From DASUTB01 sp036374835 (GTDB lineage: Bacteria > Actinomycetota > Actinomycetes > Jiangellales > Jiangellaceae): a stretch of 33,906 nt of DNA. The stretch covers positions 1 to 33,906 of the forward strand of contig DASUTB010000029.1 in NCBI GenBank assembly GCA_036374835.1, given 5' to 3'. A program made the position numbers and the translations under genes. Every line of letters starts with the position of its first letter. Position 1 is the first letter of the stretch. Under the pieces are notes generated by a model. The model was not told where the DNA came from and did not search any database. It saw only the letters and a program-made list of their open reading frames with translations. Positions 14,727 through 21,885 of this stretch are shown one piece after another.

Positions 14727-15617
14727 GTGTATCGATTGCGCAGGTGGGGTCCCGCGATCCTGCTCATCGCGCCGTCGCTGGTGCTCATCGGAGTGTTCGT
14801 GTACGGGTTCCTGGGATGGAACCTGACGGTGTCGCTCAGCGACTGGCAGGGGCTGCGGCCGTCCTACGACTACGTCGGATTCGAGAACTACGCGCGGCTG
14901 GCCGACGATGGGCGGTTCACCAACAGCGTCGGAAACATCATCGTGTTCACCCTCGTGTTCGTCGGCGGTGCGCTGTTCGTGGGTTTCTTCCTCGCCTACC
15001 TTCTCGAGCGACGGATCCGCGGGGACGGGTTCTTCCGGGCGATTTTCCTGTTCCCGATGGCGATCTCGCTGATCGCCGTCGCGATCATCTGGCGCTGGTT
15101 GATGAACAACGCGACCGGCGGCCAGCAGACCGGGTTGAACCGGCTGTTCAGCGCGATCGGCCTGGACTTCCTGGCCAACGACTGGTTCAAGGCCGACCAG
15201 CCGTTCGCGGTGATGGCGGTAGCGATCGCTGCCGGCTGGGCACTCAGCGGCTACATCATGGCGCTGTTCCTCGCCGGCATGCGGGGCGTATCGGACGACC
15301 TGCGAGAAGCAGCGCGGGTCGACGGTGCGAGCGAGTGGCGGGTCTTCTGGCATGTCGTGACGCCGATGCTGCTCGCGGTGCTGATGAGTGCCGTCGTCAT
15401 CCTCGTCCACATCTCGTTCAAAACGTTCGACCTGATCTTCGCGATGGACTCCGAGAGCCGACTGATCGAGACACCTGCCATCTACATGTGGTTCACAACG
15501 TTCGACGCCTTCAATTTCAACCGGGGCGCGGCCATCGCGACGCTACTCATGGTGGGCGTGTCCGCAGTGATCGTCCCGTACATCTGGTACTCGATGCGAG
15601 CGGAGCGCCGGAAATGA
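14727..15617 (+). CDS. Sugar ABC transporter permease 1 (MalF/GtsB-like)
   Basis: The product has 296 residues. The GTG start follows GGAGGAGGTGA, a very strong ribosome site. Six hydrophobic helices are evident, beginning AILLIAPSLVLIGVFVYGFL. The coupling loop DDLREAARVDGASEWRVFW is the EAA motif that contacts the ATPase. LNRLFSAIGLDFLANDWF, between helices, is characteristic of the glucose/mannose permease group. It lacks the long N-terminal extension of E. coli MalF. It forms the transmembrane channel together with the next gene product, whose ATG overlaps this stop (ATGA). Confidence 0.93.
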   Translation: MYRLRRWGPAILLIAPSLVLIGVFVYGFLGWNLTVSLSDWQGLRPSYDYVGFENYARLADDGRFTNSVGNIIVFTLVFVGGALFVGFFLAYLLERRIRGDGFFRAIFLFPMAISLIAVAIIWRWLMNNATGGQQTGLNRLFSAIGLDFLANDWFKADQPFAVMAVAIAAGWALSGYIMALFLAGMRGVSDDLREAARVDGASEWRVFWHVVTPMLLAVLMSAVVILVHISFKTFDLIFAMDSESRLIETPAIYMWFTTFDAFNFNRGAAIATLLMVGVSAVIVPYIWYSMRAERRK

Positions 15618-16477
15618 GCGCCAGGGTGGACACCGCGCGGGACCTGCGCATCCAGTCCCGGTGGTCGCCGTACGTAACGACCGCCCGGTATATCGGGCTG
15701 TTCGCCCTCGTCTGCTTGTTCCTTATCCCGGTCTACGTGCTCCTCGTCACCGCGTTCAAGGACCCGAGCCAAGTGAGCCCACGTCAGATGTGGAACCTGC
15801 CGGAGACACTGTCATTCGACACGTTCCGCATAGTCTGGCCGAAGCTCGAGAACGGGCTGCAGAACAGCCTGCTGATGGCGATACCGGCGAGCATCATTTC
15901 GTCCATGCTCGGTGCCGCCAACGGTTTCGTGCTCTCCAAGTGGCGGTTCCCCGGCGCCGACTTCGTCTTTCCACTGATCTTGTTCGGCATGTTCATTCCG
16001 TACCAGTCGATACTCATCCCGCTGCGACAGGTGTTGAGCGAGGCGGGCTTGACCAACCTGACCGGGCTCGCGCTGGTGCATATCATCTACGGGATCCCGA
16101 TCACGACGCTGATCTTCCGGTCGTACTTCACGTCGATCTCGGATGAGCTAATCGATGCGTCCCAGGTCGACGGCGCCGGCATGCTGCGCACCTTCGCGTT
16201 CGTGGCGCTGCCGATCGCGCTGCCCGCGTTCGCGGTGTCGATCATCTGGCAGTTCACGCAGGCGTGGAACGACTTTCTGTTCGGAATCGTCGTGGTTACC
16301 CGGGCGACCGACTGGCCGGTCACGGTGGCGCTCAACAACGCCGCCGGCAGCCAGGTGGTTCCGTACCACGAGGCGATGGCGGCCGCGGTGCTGGCCAGCA
16401 TCCCGACCTTGCTTGTATACATCCTGATGGGCCGGTTCTTCATGCGAGGTCTGATGGCCGGCGCGCTCAAGGGGTGA
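15614..16477 (+). CDS. Sugar ABC transporter permease 2 (MalG/GtsC-like)
   Basis: The product has 287 residues and starts at the ATG overlapping the stop of permease 1. Helix 1 is IGLFALVCLFLIPVYVLLV. The periplasmic FKDPSQVSPRQMWNLPETL loop, the NSLLMAIPASIISSMLGAANG helix and the EAA loop DELIDASQVDGAGMLRTF are typical of MalG-type permeases. The C-terminal FFMRGLMAGALKG is the usual ending, which in MalG reaches into the ATPase or transport cavity. The ATPase gene starts 4 bp after the stop. Confidence 0.93.
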   Translation: MSARVDTARDLRIQSRWSPYVTTARYIGLFALVCLFLIPVYVLLVTAFKDPSQVSPRQMWNLPETLSFDTFRIVWPKLENGLQNSLLMAIPASIISSMLGAANGFVLSKWRFPGADFVFPLILFGMFIPYQSILIPLRQVLSEAGLTNLTGLALVHIIYGIPITTLIFRSYFTSISDELIDASQVDGAGMLRTFAFVALPIALPAFAVSIIWQFTQAWNDFLFGIVVVTRATDWPVTVALNNAAGSQVVPYHEAMAAAVLASIPTLLVYILMGRFFMRGLMAGALKG

Positions 16478-16481
16478 GTTG

Positions 16482-17639
16482 ATGGAACCGGTAGGAATCA
16501 GGTTGGCGAACGTCACCAAGCGGTTCAAAGGTGACGTCCTGGCCGTCGACGACGTCACGCTCGACATCAAGCCCGGCGAATTCATGGTCCTCGTGGGCCC
16601 ATCCGGGTGCGGGAAGTCGACGATGCTGCGGGTCATTGCCGGGCTCGAGGAGGTCTCCGGCGGACGCGTGTACATCGGGGACGACGATGTCACGACCCAG
16701 CTGCCCCAGCATCGGGATGTCGCCATGGTGTTCCAGAGCTATGCGCTTTATCCCCGGATGTCGGTACGGCGGAACATGGGCTTCGGCCTGCGGATGCGGC
16801 GAACCCCCAAGGACGAACGGAACAAACGGGTGGGGGAGGTCGCCGAGATCCTCGGCCTGGAGAGCCTGCTGGACCGGCGTCCCGGAGCGCTGTCCGGCGG
16901 CCAGCGGCAACGGGTAGCCATGGGCCGCGCGATCGTGCGCCAGCCCAAGGTCTTTCTGATGGACGAGCCGCTGTCAAACCTCGACGCGAAACTCCGCGTG
17001 ACCATGCGAGCCCAGCTGTCGCTGCTGCACCAGCGGCTCGGAGTCACAACGGTCTATGTGACACACGACCAGGTCGAAGCCATGACGCTCGGGCAGCGCG
17101 TCGCTGTGCTCAACAATGGCGTGCTACAGCAGTGCGACACGCCCACGAACCTGTTCCGGAAGCCGGTGAACCTGTTCGTGGCGGCGTTCATCGGCTCTCC
17201 GTCGATGAACTTCGTCCATGCCCGCGTAGCGAACGGGACGCTCACCTTCGCCGACGTGACCGTCCCACTGCCGGACGGGTTTGCCCTCGCCGGCGAGGAT
17301 CGTCAGGTGGTGCTCGGGATACGCCCGACCGGGTTTTCGGTGGCGACCGGCAACGATCTACCGACGTTTAAAGCGGTACCGGACGTCGTCGAGGATCTTG
17401 GCGACGAGCGTTACATCCACTTCGACGTCGACGCGCCGCGGGTCGACACCGAGGCGACGCGTGCAGCGGTCGATGCGAAGTCTATGGAGGACGTTCTACT
17501 GCTGCCTGAGGACCAGGCCAGGTTCACCGTCCGTCTCCCCGTGAACACACCGGTCACGGCCGGTCAGCCGGTCACGCTGGCGGTGAGTCCCGACCAGCTG
17601 TACTTCTTCGACCCCGATACCGGAGCAAACCTGTCGTAA
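16482..17639 (+). CDS. Sugar ABC transporter ATP-binding protein (MalK/MsmX/UgpC-like)
   Basis: The product has 385 residues. Walker A is GPSGCGKST (residues 39-47), the Q-loop lies in VAMVFQSYALYP, the signature is LSGGQRQRVAMGRA (137 on), Walker B is VFLMDEPLSNLDAKL and the switch His is in YVTHDQVEAMTLGQR. The C-terminal third is the TOBE-type regulatory domain of the MalK group (VVLGIRPTGF, then VEDLGDERYIHFDV). All catalytic residues are present. In actinobacteria one MsmX/MsiK ATPase often serves many sugar importers, so an ATPase within the operon makes this a self-contained system. An in-frame TTG at 16479 is one codon upstream; ATG is the more likely start. The gene ends 130 bp before a hairpin at 17768. 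Confidence 0.95.
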   Translation: MEPVGIRLANVTKRFKGDVLAVDDVTLDIKPGEFMVLVGPSGCGKSTMLRVIAGLEEVSGGRVYIGDDDVTTQLPQHRDVAMVFQSYALYPRMSVRRNMGFGLRMRRTPKDERNKRVGEVAEILGLESLLDRRPGALSGGQRQRVAMGRAIVRQPKVFLMDEPLSNLDAKLRVTMRAQLSLLHQRLGVTTVYVTHDQVEAMTLGQRVAVLNNGVLQQCDTPTNLFRKPVNLFVAAFIGSPSMNFVHARVANGTLTFADVTVPLPDGFALAGEDRQVVLGIRPTGFSVATGNDLPTFKAVPDVVEDLGDERYIHFDVDAPRVDTEATRAAVDAKSMEDVLLLPEDQARFTVRLPVNTPVTAGQPVTLAVSPDQLYFFDPDTGANLS

Positions 17640-17767
17640 CGACGGACGCGTTGGGCATTCGCACGTTGTTTCTCCTGTCGCCTGGCCGCAGGGCTGGCGA
17701 CCGCGACCCAGATACAAGGCTCAGCATCCACGCACAGGGCGACCGCGCTCGGATCGGTGAGGATCTG

Positions 17768-17802
17768 AACCCCTGGAACCCACAACCGTGGGTTCAGGGG
17801 TT
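17768..17802 (+). terminator. Terminator-like hairpin downstream of the sugar transporter
   Basis: AACCCCTGGAACCCAC (17768-17783) pairs with GTGGGTTCAGGGGTT (17788-17802) with one bulged base and a 4-nt loop. It is followed by TTCC only, so the T tract is weak. It is well placed to end the four-gene transporter transcript. Confidence 0.65.
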
Positions 17803-17803
17803 T

Positions 17804-17884
17804 CCGATGTCTTGAGACCTCACATGGCGGCGGCGGTGGTGTCGTGGTTCAGGACATCGGCGACACACTGTCTCAAGACATCGG
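17804..17884. repeat. Inverted-repeat cluster, possible insertion-sequence remnant
   Basis: CCGATGTCTTGAGAC (17804-17818) and GTCTCAAGACATCGG (17870-17884) are perfect 15-bp inverted repeats 51 bp apart. A third, degenerate copy (TTCAGGACATCGG, 17848-17860) lies between them in the second orientation. Repeated GATGTCTTGAGAC-type motifs occur at ends of IS481-like elements in actinobacteria, as I recall, so this may be a remnant; alternatively it is a protein-binding cluster upstream of the response-regulator gene. The 319-bp gap 17640-17958 contains this, the terminator and no gene. Confidence 0.55.
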
Positions 17885-17958
17885 CTTCAGGCTGTCAGTC
17901 GGACGAGGTCTGTCGCGGCGTCTTCGTACATTGGGCTGGCGGGTCGGATACTGGGGTG

Positions 17959-18648
17959 ATGGATGCACGTATCCTCGTGGTCGAGGACGACTCGTCGATT
18001 CGCGAGCTCACGGAGCGCGCGCTGCGCAATGCCGGCTATGACGTGCTCACGGCGGCCACCGGCGACGACGGGTTGCGGCGGTTTCGTGCCGACCACCCGG
18101 ACCTTGTTGTGCTCGACCTGATGCTTCCGGGCCTTGATGGTCTCGAGGTGTGCCGAACAATCCGGGCTTCATCGGTGGTGCCGATCGTGATGCTGACCGC
18201 CCGGACCGACACCGTCGACATGGTGGTCGGTCTGGAGATGGGCGCCGACGACTATGTCACCAAGCCGTTCGAGATGCCCGAGCTGCTCGCCCGAGTTCGC
18301 GCCGCGCTGCGACGAGCGTCCCTGACCGCACCCTCCGATGTCGTGCTTCGTCTGGGAGCGCTGCGGGTGGACGTCGAGGCGCACACCGTCGAACGAGGCG
18401 ATGAGCGGATCGAGCTCACCCCCACCGAGTTTCGGCTGCTGGTCGAGCTCGGCCGTCATGCCGGCCTTGTCGTATCCCGGGAACAGCTGCTCGACCGGGT
18501 ATGGGGCTACGACTACCTCGGCGACTCGCGGCTCGTCGACGCCACGATCCAGCGGTTGCGGAGCAAGATCGAGACCGAGCCGTCGCACCCGCGGGTGATC
18601 GAGACCGTCCGCGGCTTCGGCTACCGCGCAGCCGCGTTCAAGCCGTGA
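17959..18648 (+). CDS. OmpR-family response regulator
   Basis: The product has 229 residues. The receiver domain starts RILVVEDDSSIRELTERAL. The acidic pocket is ED at residues 9-11 region, the phosphoacceptor Asp53 lies in VVLDLMLPGLDGLEV, the Thr in VMLTART and the Lys in DYVTKPFEMPELLARV. The C-terminal winged helix (LTPTEFRLLVELGRHAGLV, then SREQLLDRVWGYDYL, and ATIQRLRSKIE with VRGFGYR) is of the OmpR/PhoB type. ATG 17959 is preceded by GATACT (17947-17952), a possible -10 six bases from the ATG, so the transcript may be leaderless. The stop overlaps the GTG of the histidine kinase gene (GTGA). It should activate or repress genes in answer to that kinase. Confidence 0.95.
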   Translation: MDARILVVEDDSSIRELTERALRNAGYDVLTAATGDDGLRRFRADHPDLVVLDLMLPGLDGLEVCRTIRASSVVPIVMLTARTDTVDMVVGLEMGADDYVTKPFEMPELLARVRAALRRASLTAPSDVVLRLGALRVDVEAHTVERGDERIELTPTEFRLLVELGRHAGLVVSREQLLDRVWGYDYLGDSRLVDATIQRLRSKIETEPSHPRVIETVRGFGYRAAAFKP

Positions 18649-19949
18649 CCGCCTTGAAGGGCAGTCGACGAGGACGTCGCGTCCGGGCTCGCCTGGTGCT
18701 GACCGTGGTGGGTGTCGTCACGGTCGCGGCGCTGGCACTATCGGCGCTCGCGTTCGCACTTGTGTCGCGCTCGTTGCGTGCCGAGGTGCTCGATCGGGCG
18801 GTCGAGGAGGCGAGGTTCAGTGTCGGCGTACTCGCTGAGGAACGGCTCGACGAGACCGTCGCGCCGGGGGAGATCGAGGCGTCCGGCCTTGCCGACGACT
18901 TCGAGCGCCGCGACATAGACGTCTACGTGGACTTCGACGAGGGTGATGACTTCTTCTCGAGACTGGGCATCGCGACGACGCCGGAGATCGTGTCCGGCGG
19001 GGTCCTGGAGTTGGTGGAGGCCGGGAGCGTTGCCGCGGAGTGGGTCGAGATTGACGGCGTCCCGTATCTTGTGGTGGCAGCGCGCAAGCCGCCGTCCGGT
19101 CCTGACTTCTACTTTCTCACCGAAAGCAGTGACGTCGACAGCGCACTGGATCAGCTTCGCGTCGTGCTGCTGGGCGCCTCCGGTGTGGTGGTGCTGGTGG
19201 CCGTGCTCGCCGGCTGGCGGATGGCTCGGTTAGCAGGCTCGCTGGCCGATACCGTCGACGAGCTCTCCGCGGCCCGCGATCGCGAGCGTCGCTTCGTCGC
19301 CGATGTGTCGCACGAGCTGCGCACGCCGGTGACCGCGCTCGTGAACGAGGCGGCCGAGTTGGTGGGGGAGATCGATGCGCTTCCGGCGGGGCCGAGAGGT
19401 GTGGTCGAGCTGCTCGACCACGACGTCCGGCGGCTGCGCTCGTTGGTCGAGGAACTGCTCGAGCTTTCCCGTTTGGACGCTGCCGGTGATGCCGCCGAGC
19501 TCGAGCTGGACGATGTCGACGTGAGACGGCTGCTGGACGCCATCGTCGGACAGCGGCTGCCGGCCGCGACCGTGCAAGCGTCCGCCGGGCTCCGGGTGCG
19601 CGTCGACCGCAGACGCCTTGAGCGGATCGTGGCGAACCTGGTCGACAATGCGCGGGTGCACGCCGACGGCTGGTCCGTGACCGTTCGCGCCGACGTTGTC
19701 GCCGGCTCTTGGCTGGTGGTCGAAGTGGCCGACCGCGGGCCGGGTGTACCCGACAGCGAGCTGGAGCGGATCTTCGACCGGTTCACGATGGGAGATGCCG
19801 CTCGTTCCGGTACGGGCAGTGGGCTCGGGCTCGCCATCGTGCGTGAGCAGGCGCGGGTCATGCGCGCAGCAGTCACGGCGCGCAACCGGGACGGGGGTGG
19901 TCTGGTGGTCGAAGTGAGAGTGCCGGTCTCGGTTATTACCGACCTGTGA
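18645..19949 (+). CDS. Sensor histidine kinase
   Basis: The product has 434 residues, starting at the GTG overlapping the regulator stop. A first membrane helix (VLTVVGVVTVAALALSALAF, residues about 15-38) is followed by an outer domain of about 130 residues rich in acidic residues and by a second helix (VVLLGASGVVVLVAVLAGW). The short HAMP-like linker leads to the H-box DVSHELRTPVTALVNEA, with His223 as phosphorylation site. The N-box is IVANLVDNARVHADG, G1 is VADRGPGVPDSELERIF, and G2 is GTGSGLGLAIVREQA. All catalytic motifs are present. The outer domain has no recognised ligand site. A GerMN-type lipoprotein follows on the same strand after 112 bp, as LpqB follows MtrB. Confidence 0.95.
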   Translation: MTALKGSRRGRRVRARLVLTVVGVVTVAALALSALAFALVSRSLRAEVLDRAVEEARFSVGVLAEERLDETVAPGEIEASGLADDFERRDIDVYVDFDEGDDFFSRLGIATTPEIVSGGVLELVEAGSVAAEWVEIDGVPYLVVAARKPPSGPDFYFLTESSDVDSALDQLRVVLLGASGVVVLVAVLAGWRMARLAGSLADTVDELSAARDRERRFVADVSHELRTPVTALVNEAAELVGEIDALPAGPRGVVELLDHDVRRLRSLVEELLELSRLDAAGDAAELELDDVDVRRLLDAIVGQRLPAATVQASAGLRVRVDRRRLERIVANLVDNARVHADGWSVTVRADVVAGSWLVVEVADRGPGVPDSELERIFDRFTMGDAARSGTGSGLGLAIVREQARVMRAAVTARNRDGGGLVVEVRVPVSVITDL

Positions 19950-20061
19950 CACGGTGCGGACGCGGCTATGACGTGCCGGCGCGACTCTGAGGGTAGGCGC
20001 CCAGTGCGCGAGCAGGCCCGCGAATCGGCGGGCTCGCGGATGGGCTGATGGGAGGACCATC

Positions 20062-21120
20062 ATGAAACGCACAGGCTTTGGGAATTCCGGCACAGTCCTG
20101 GCAATGGGGCTGGTGTTCATGTTGGCGCTGGCCGGATGTAGCGACGACGTCGTCGATGCCGGGCCGGTGTCGACCGGCGACACCAGCGACGTCGGCGACA
20201 CCGACGACCTTCCCACCGGCGCGGCAGTTCCGGACACCCAATCGGGCACCACCGACGCGCCAGCCGGAGATGACGACGAAGAGTCCGACACCGGCGACGA
20301 GTCGGGGACCGGCGACAAGACGTCCTCACGTCCGCCGGACGCCGGCAAGCGCACCAGCGGCGGGAACGAAACCGAGACGACGTCGATCCGGCTCTACTTC
20401 ATGGCGCCGGGGGGCGGAACACCCGCTCGGTCCGAGCCTTTCTTGGTGTCGGTGCATCGGGATATCCCCTCGACTCCAGGCATCGCACGGGCCTCGCTCG
20501 CCGAGCTGGTGGACGGGCCGTCCGGCGCCGACAAGGACCTCATCGACGGCATCTCCAGTGCCGTTCCTACTGACACTCTGGTGCTCGGCATCAACATCGA
20601 CAACGGCCTGGCCACGGTCGATCTGTCGCGAGAGTTCGAGTCCGGGGGTGGTTCGTTCTCGATGTTCGCGCGGCTCGCCCAGGTCGTTTACACCGTCACC
20701 CAGTTCCCCACCGTGGACGAAGTGGAGTTCCGGCTCGACGGGCAACCGGTGACCGTGTTCTCCGGCGAGGGCATCGTGTTGGACGGACCGGCGTCTCGCG
20801 ACGACTTCGTCGACCTGCTGCCGACCGTGTTCGTCGACTCGCCCGCGGCCGGGTCCGAGGTCAAGGGCAGCCTGCGAGCAACGGGGATGGCCGCCGTCTT
20901 CGAGGCGACGTTCCAGTACCGGCTCGCGGCCGCGGACGGGACCGTACTAGCGGAGGGCTTCGCGATGACCAACAACGGAGTCGGCTGGGGCTCGTTCGAC
21001 ATCACGATCGGCTTTGACGTGGGCCGTCGTCAGCCGGGCACTCTCACCGTCTGGGAGTACTCCGCGAAGGACGGCTCGATCCAGGCCGAGCGGGTCACGC
21101 CACTGGTGCTGGCCCCGTAA
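20062..21120 (+). CDS. GerMN-Gmad2 domain lipoprotein
   Basis: The product has 352 residues. The ATG follows GGGAGGA. The signal ends in the lipobox MLALAGC (Cys near residue 30), so it should be attached to the outer face of the membrane. Residues about 31-105 are an Asp/Thr/Gly-rich disordered linker. The GerMN (sporulation/germination) domain covers about 110-235: SIRLYFMAPGGG, then PGIARASLAELVDGPSGADKD, GLATVDLSREFESGGGS and EVEFRLDGQPV. The last ~90 residues (TVFVDSPAAGSEVKGSLRAT, then FDITIGF and GTLTVWEYSAKDGS) match the Gmad2 immunoglobulin-like domain. GerMN proteins in actinobacteria include LpqB, which binds the MtrB sensor; LpqB has a different C-terminal domain. The position after a kinase gene suggests it modulates that kinase. 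Confidence 0.9.
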   Translation: MKRTGFGNSGTVLAMGLVFMLALAGCSDDVVDAGPVSTGDTSDVGDTDDLPTGAAVPDTQSGTTDAPAGDDDEESDTGDESGTGDKTSSRPPDAGKRTSGGNETETTSIRLYFMAPGGGTPARSEPFLVSVHRDIPSTPGIARASLAELVDGPSGADKDLIDGISSAVPTDTLVLGINIDNGLATVDLSREFESGGGSFSMFARLAQVVYTVTQFPTVDEVEFRLDGQPVTVFSGEGIVLDGPASRDDFVDLLPTVFVDSPAAGSEVKGSLRATGMAAVFEATFQYRLAAADGTVLAEGFAMTNNGVGWGSFDITIGFDVGRRQPGTLTVWEYSAKDGSIQAERVTPLVLAP

Positions 21121-21129
21121 CCACCGCAG

Positions 21130-21160
21130 ACGGTGCTCACCACAAGTGGGTGGGCACCGT
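21130..21160 (+). terminator. Terminator-like hairpin after the GerMN gene
   Basis: ACGGTGCTCACC (21130-21141) pairs with GGTGGGCACCGT (21149-21160), 12 pairs including one G-T, around a 7-nt loop. It begins 9 nt after the stop codon. There is no T tract. Confidence 0.7.
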
Positions 21161-21201
21161 CACGTCGCCCGATCACCACCGAGATCGGATGCTGCACTTT
21201 C

Positions 21202-21307
21202 GTCCCCTATCGAGGATTGGGAGTTGGGCATTCCCCGATGCCCGCAGAGCGCTGATGCACGCACATTGGTGGGGCGAACACGTACGCACCTAAGGGAGAT
21301 GATCTCA
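21202..21307 (+). promoter_or_regulatory. Conserved leader of DUF7455 gene, copy 2
   Basis: This region aligns with 11221-11330. Shared blocks are TCCCC-x-ATCGAGG, GGGCATTCCCCGATG (21226-21240), CCGCAG-x-GCGCTG, and GAGATGATCTC (21296-21306) just before the start codon. Spacing of blocks is the same within a few bases. Confidence 0.65.
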
Positions 21308-21514
21308 ATGAAGTCGAGCACAAGTTCGGGCCGTCGGCGGCTCACGGCGGCTGATCGGTGCGACCGATGCGGCGCCCGCGGATACGTGCTGGCCGTGCTC
21401 GCTGCCGGCGAGCCGGTCCTCTGTGGCCACCACGGCCGGCAGTTTGCAACTACGCTGGCCGAAGCCGCCCTCGTGGTGCACGACGAGTCCGATCAGATCC
21501 TGGCGGCTGCCTGA
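21308..21514 (+). CDS. DUF7455 small zinc-ribbon-like protein, copy 2
   Basis: The product has 68 residues, from the ATG at 21308; AAGGGAG is 11-16 nt upstream. It has RLTAADRCDRCGARGYVLAV, then PVLCGHHGRQFATTLAEAAL and VVHDESDQILAA. The CDRC and CGHH pairs are candidate zinc ligands. It is the paralogue of the gene at 11331-11534, and the two differ mainly in the N-terminal tail (KSSTSSGRRR against NSTTASRRRR). As both coding and upstream sequences match, the pair is likely a segmental duplication; which one is ancestral cannot be told. Function is unknown. Confidence 0.87.
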   Translation: MKSSTSSGRRRLTAADRCDRCGARGYVLAVLAAGEPVLCGHHGRQFATTLAEAALVVHDESDQILAAA

Positions 21515-21885
21515 CGAGACGCGCAGCGGCGAGCGAGCCGACTCGCCACCACACCAAGATCATCGACCTCCCCTGGCTGCATCGTCCCACCTCCGGACTC
21601 GGTCTGCCGTATGTCTTTTCACCCCCCGACGACGGGCGTAGGCTCTCGGCCAGACGGGAGACCGCCGGTGGGGGGAGGTGAGCTACGTTGCAGCATTCGC
21701 CGTACCCGAAGCGGGGGGCGGAGCGGAATCGTCGTCCAGCCTGACGGGAAGCGACGCTGCGCCGTTCGGCGCCGTCCACATATCCGGGCTCTTGCCAGCG
21801 GCGATGGAACCCATTCCGGTGGTGAAGAGTCCACCCACGTCGTGGTGACCGTGGCTGAGACAGGCCAGGTTGACAGGGGGGAGTC
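21515..21885. other. Intergenic gap with no confident gene
   Basis: These 371 bp separate DUF7455 copy 2 from the ScyD-like gene. A GTG-initiated frame at 21678-21848 could encode 56 residues behind a GGGGGGAG run, but its Pro/Ser-rich sequence has no recognisable feature. I see no strong hairpin or promoter. The ribosome site of the next gene (GGGGGGAG, just before 21886) closes the gap. Confidence 0.5.

Noticed and set aside
14720..15613. In-frame upstream extension of permease 2 through the permease 1 region
   Set aside because: The extension is Arg-rich, not hydrophobic. The true start is the ATG at 15614 overlapping the permease 1 stop.
21678..21848. 56-codon GTG frame in the gap before the ScyD-like gene
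   Set aside because: The G-rich run before it resembles a ribosome site, but the GTG immediately abuts it and the peptide has no recognisable feature. Not enough to call.
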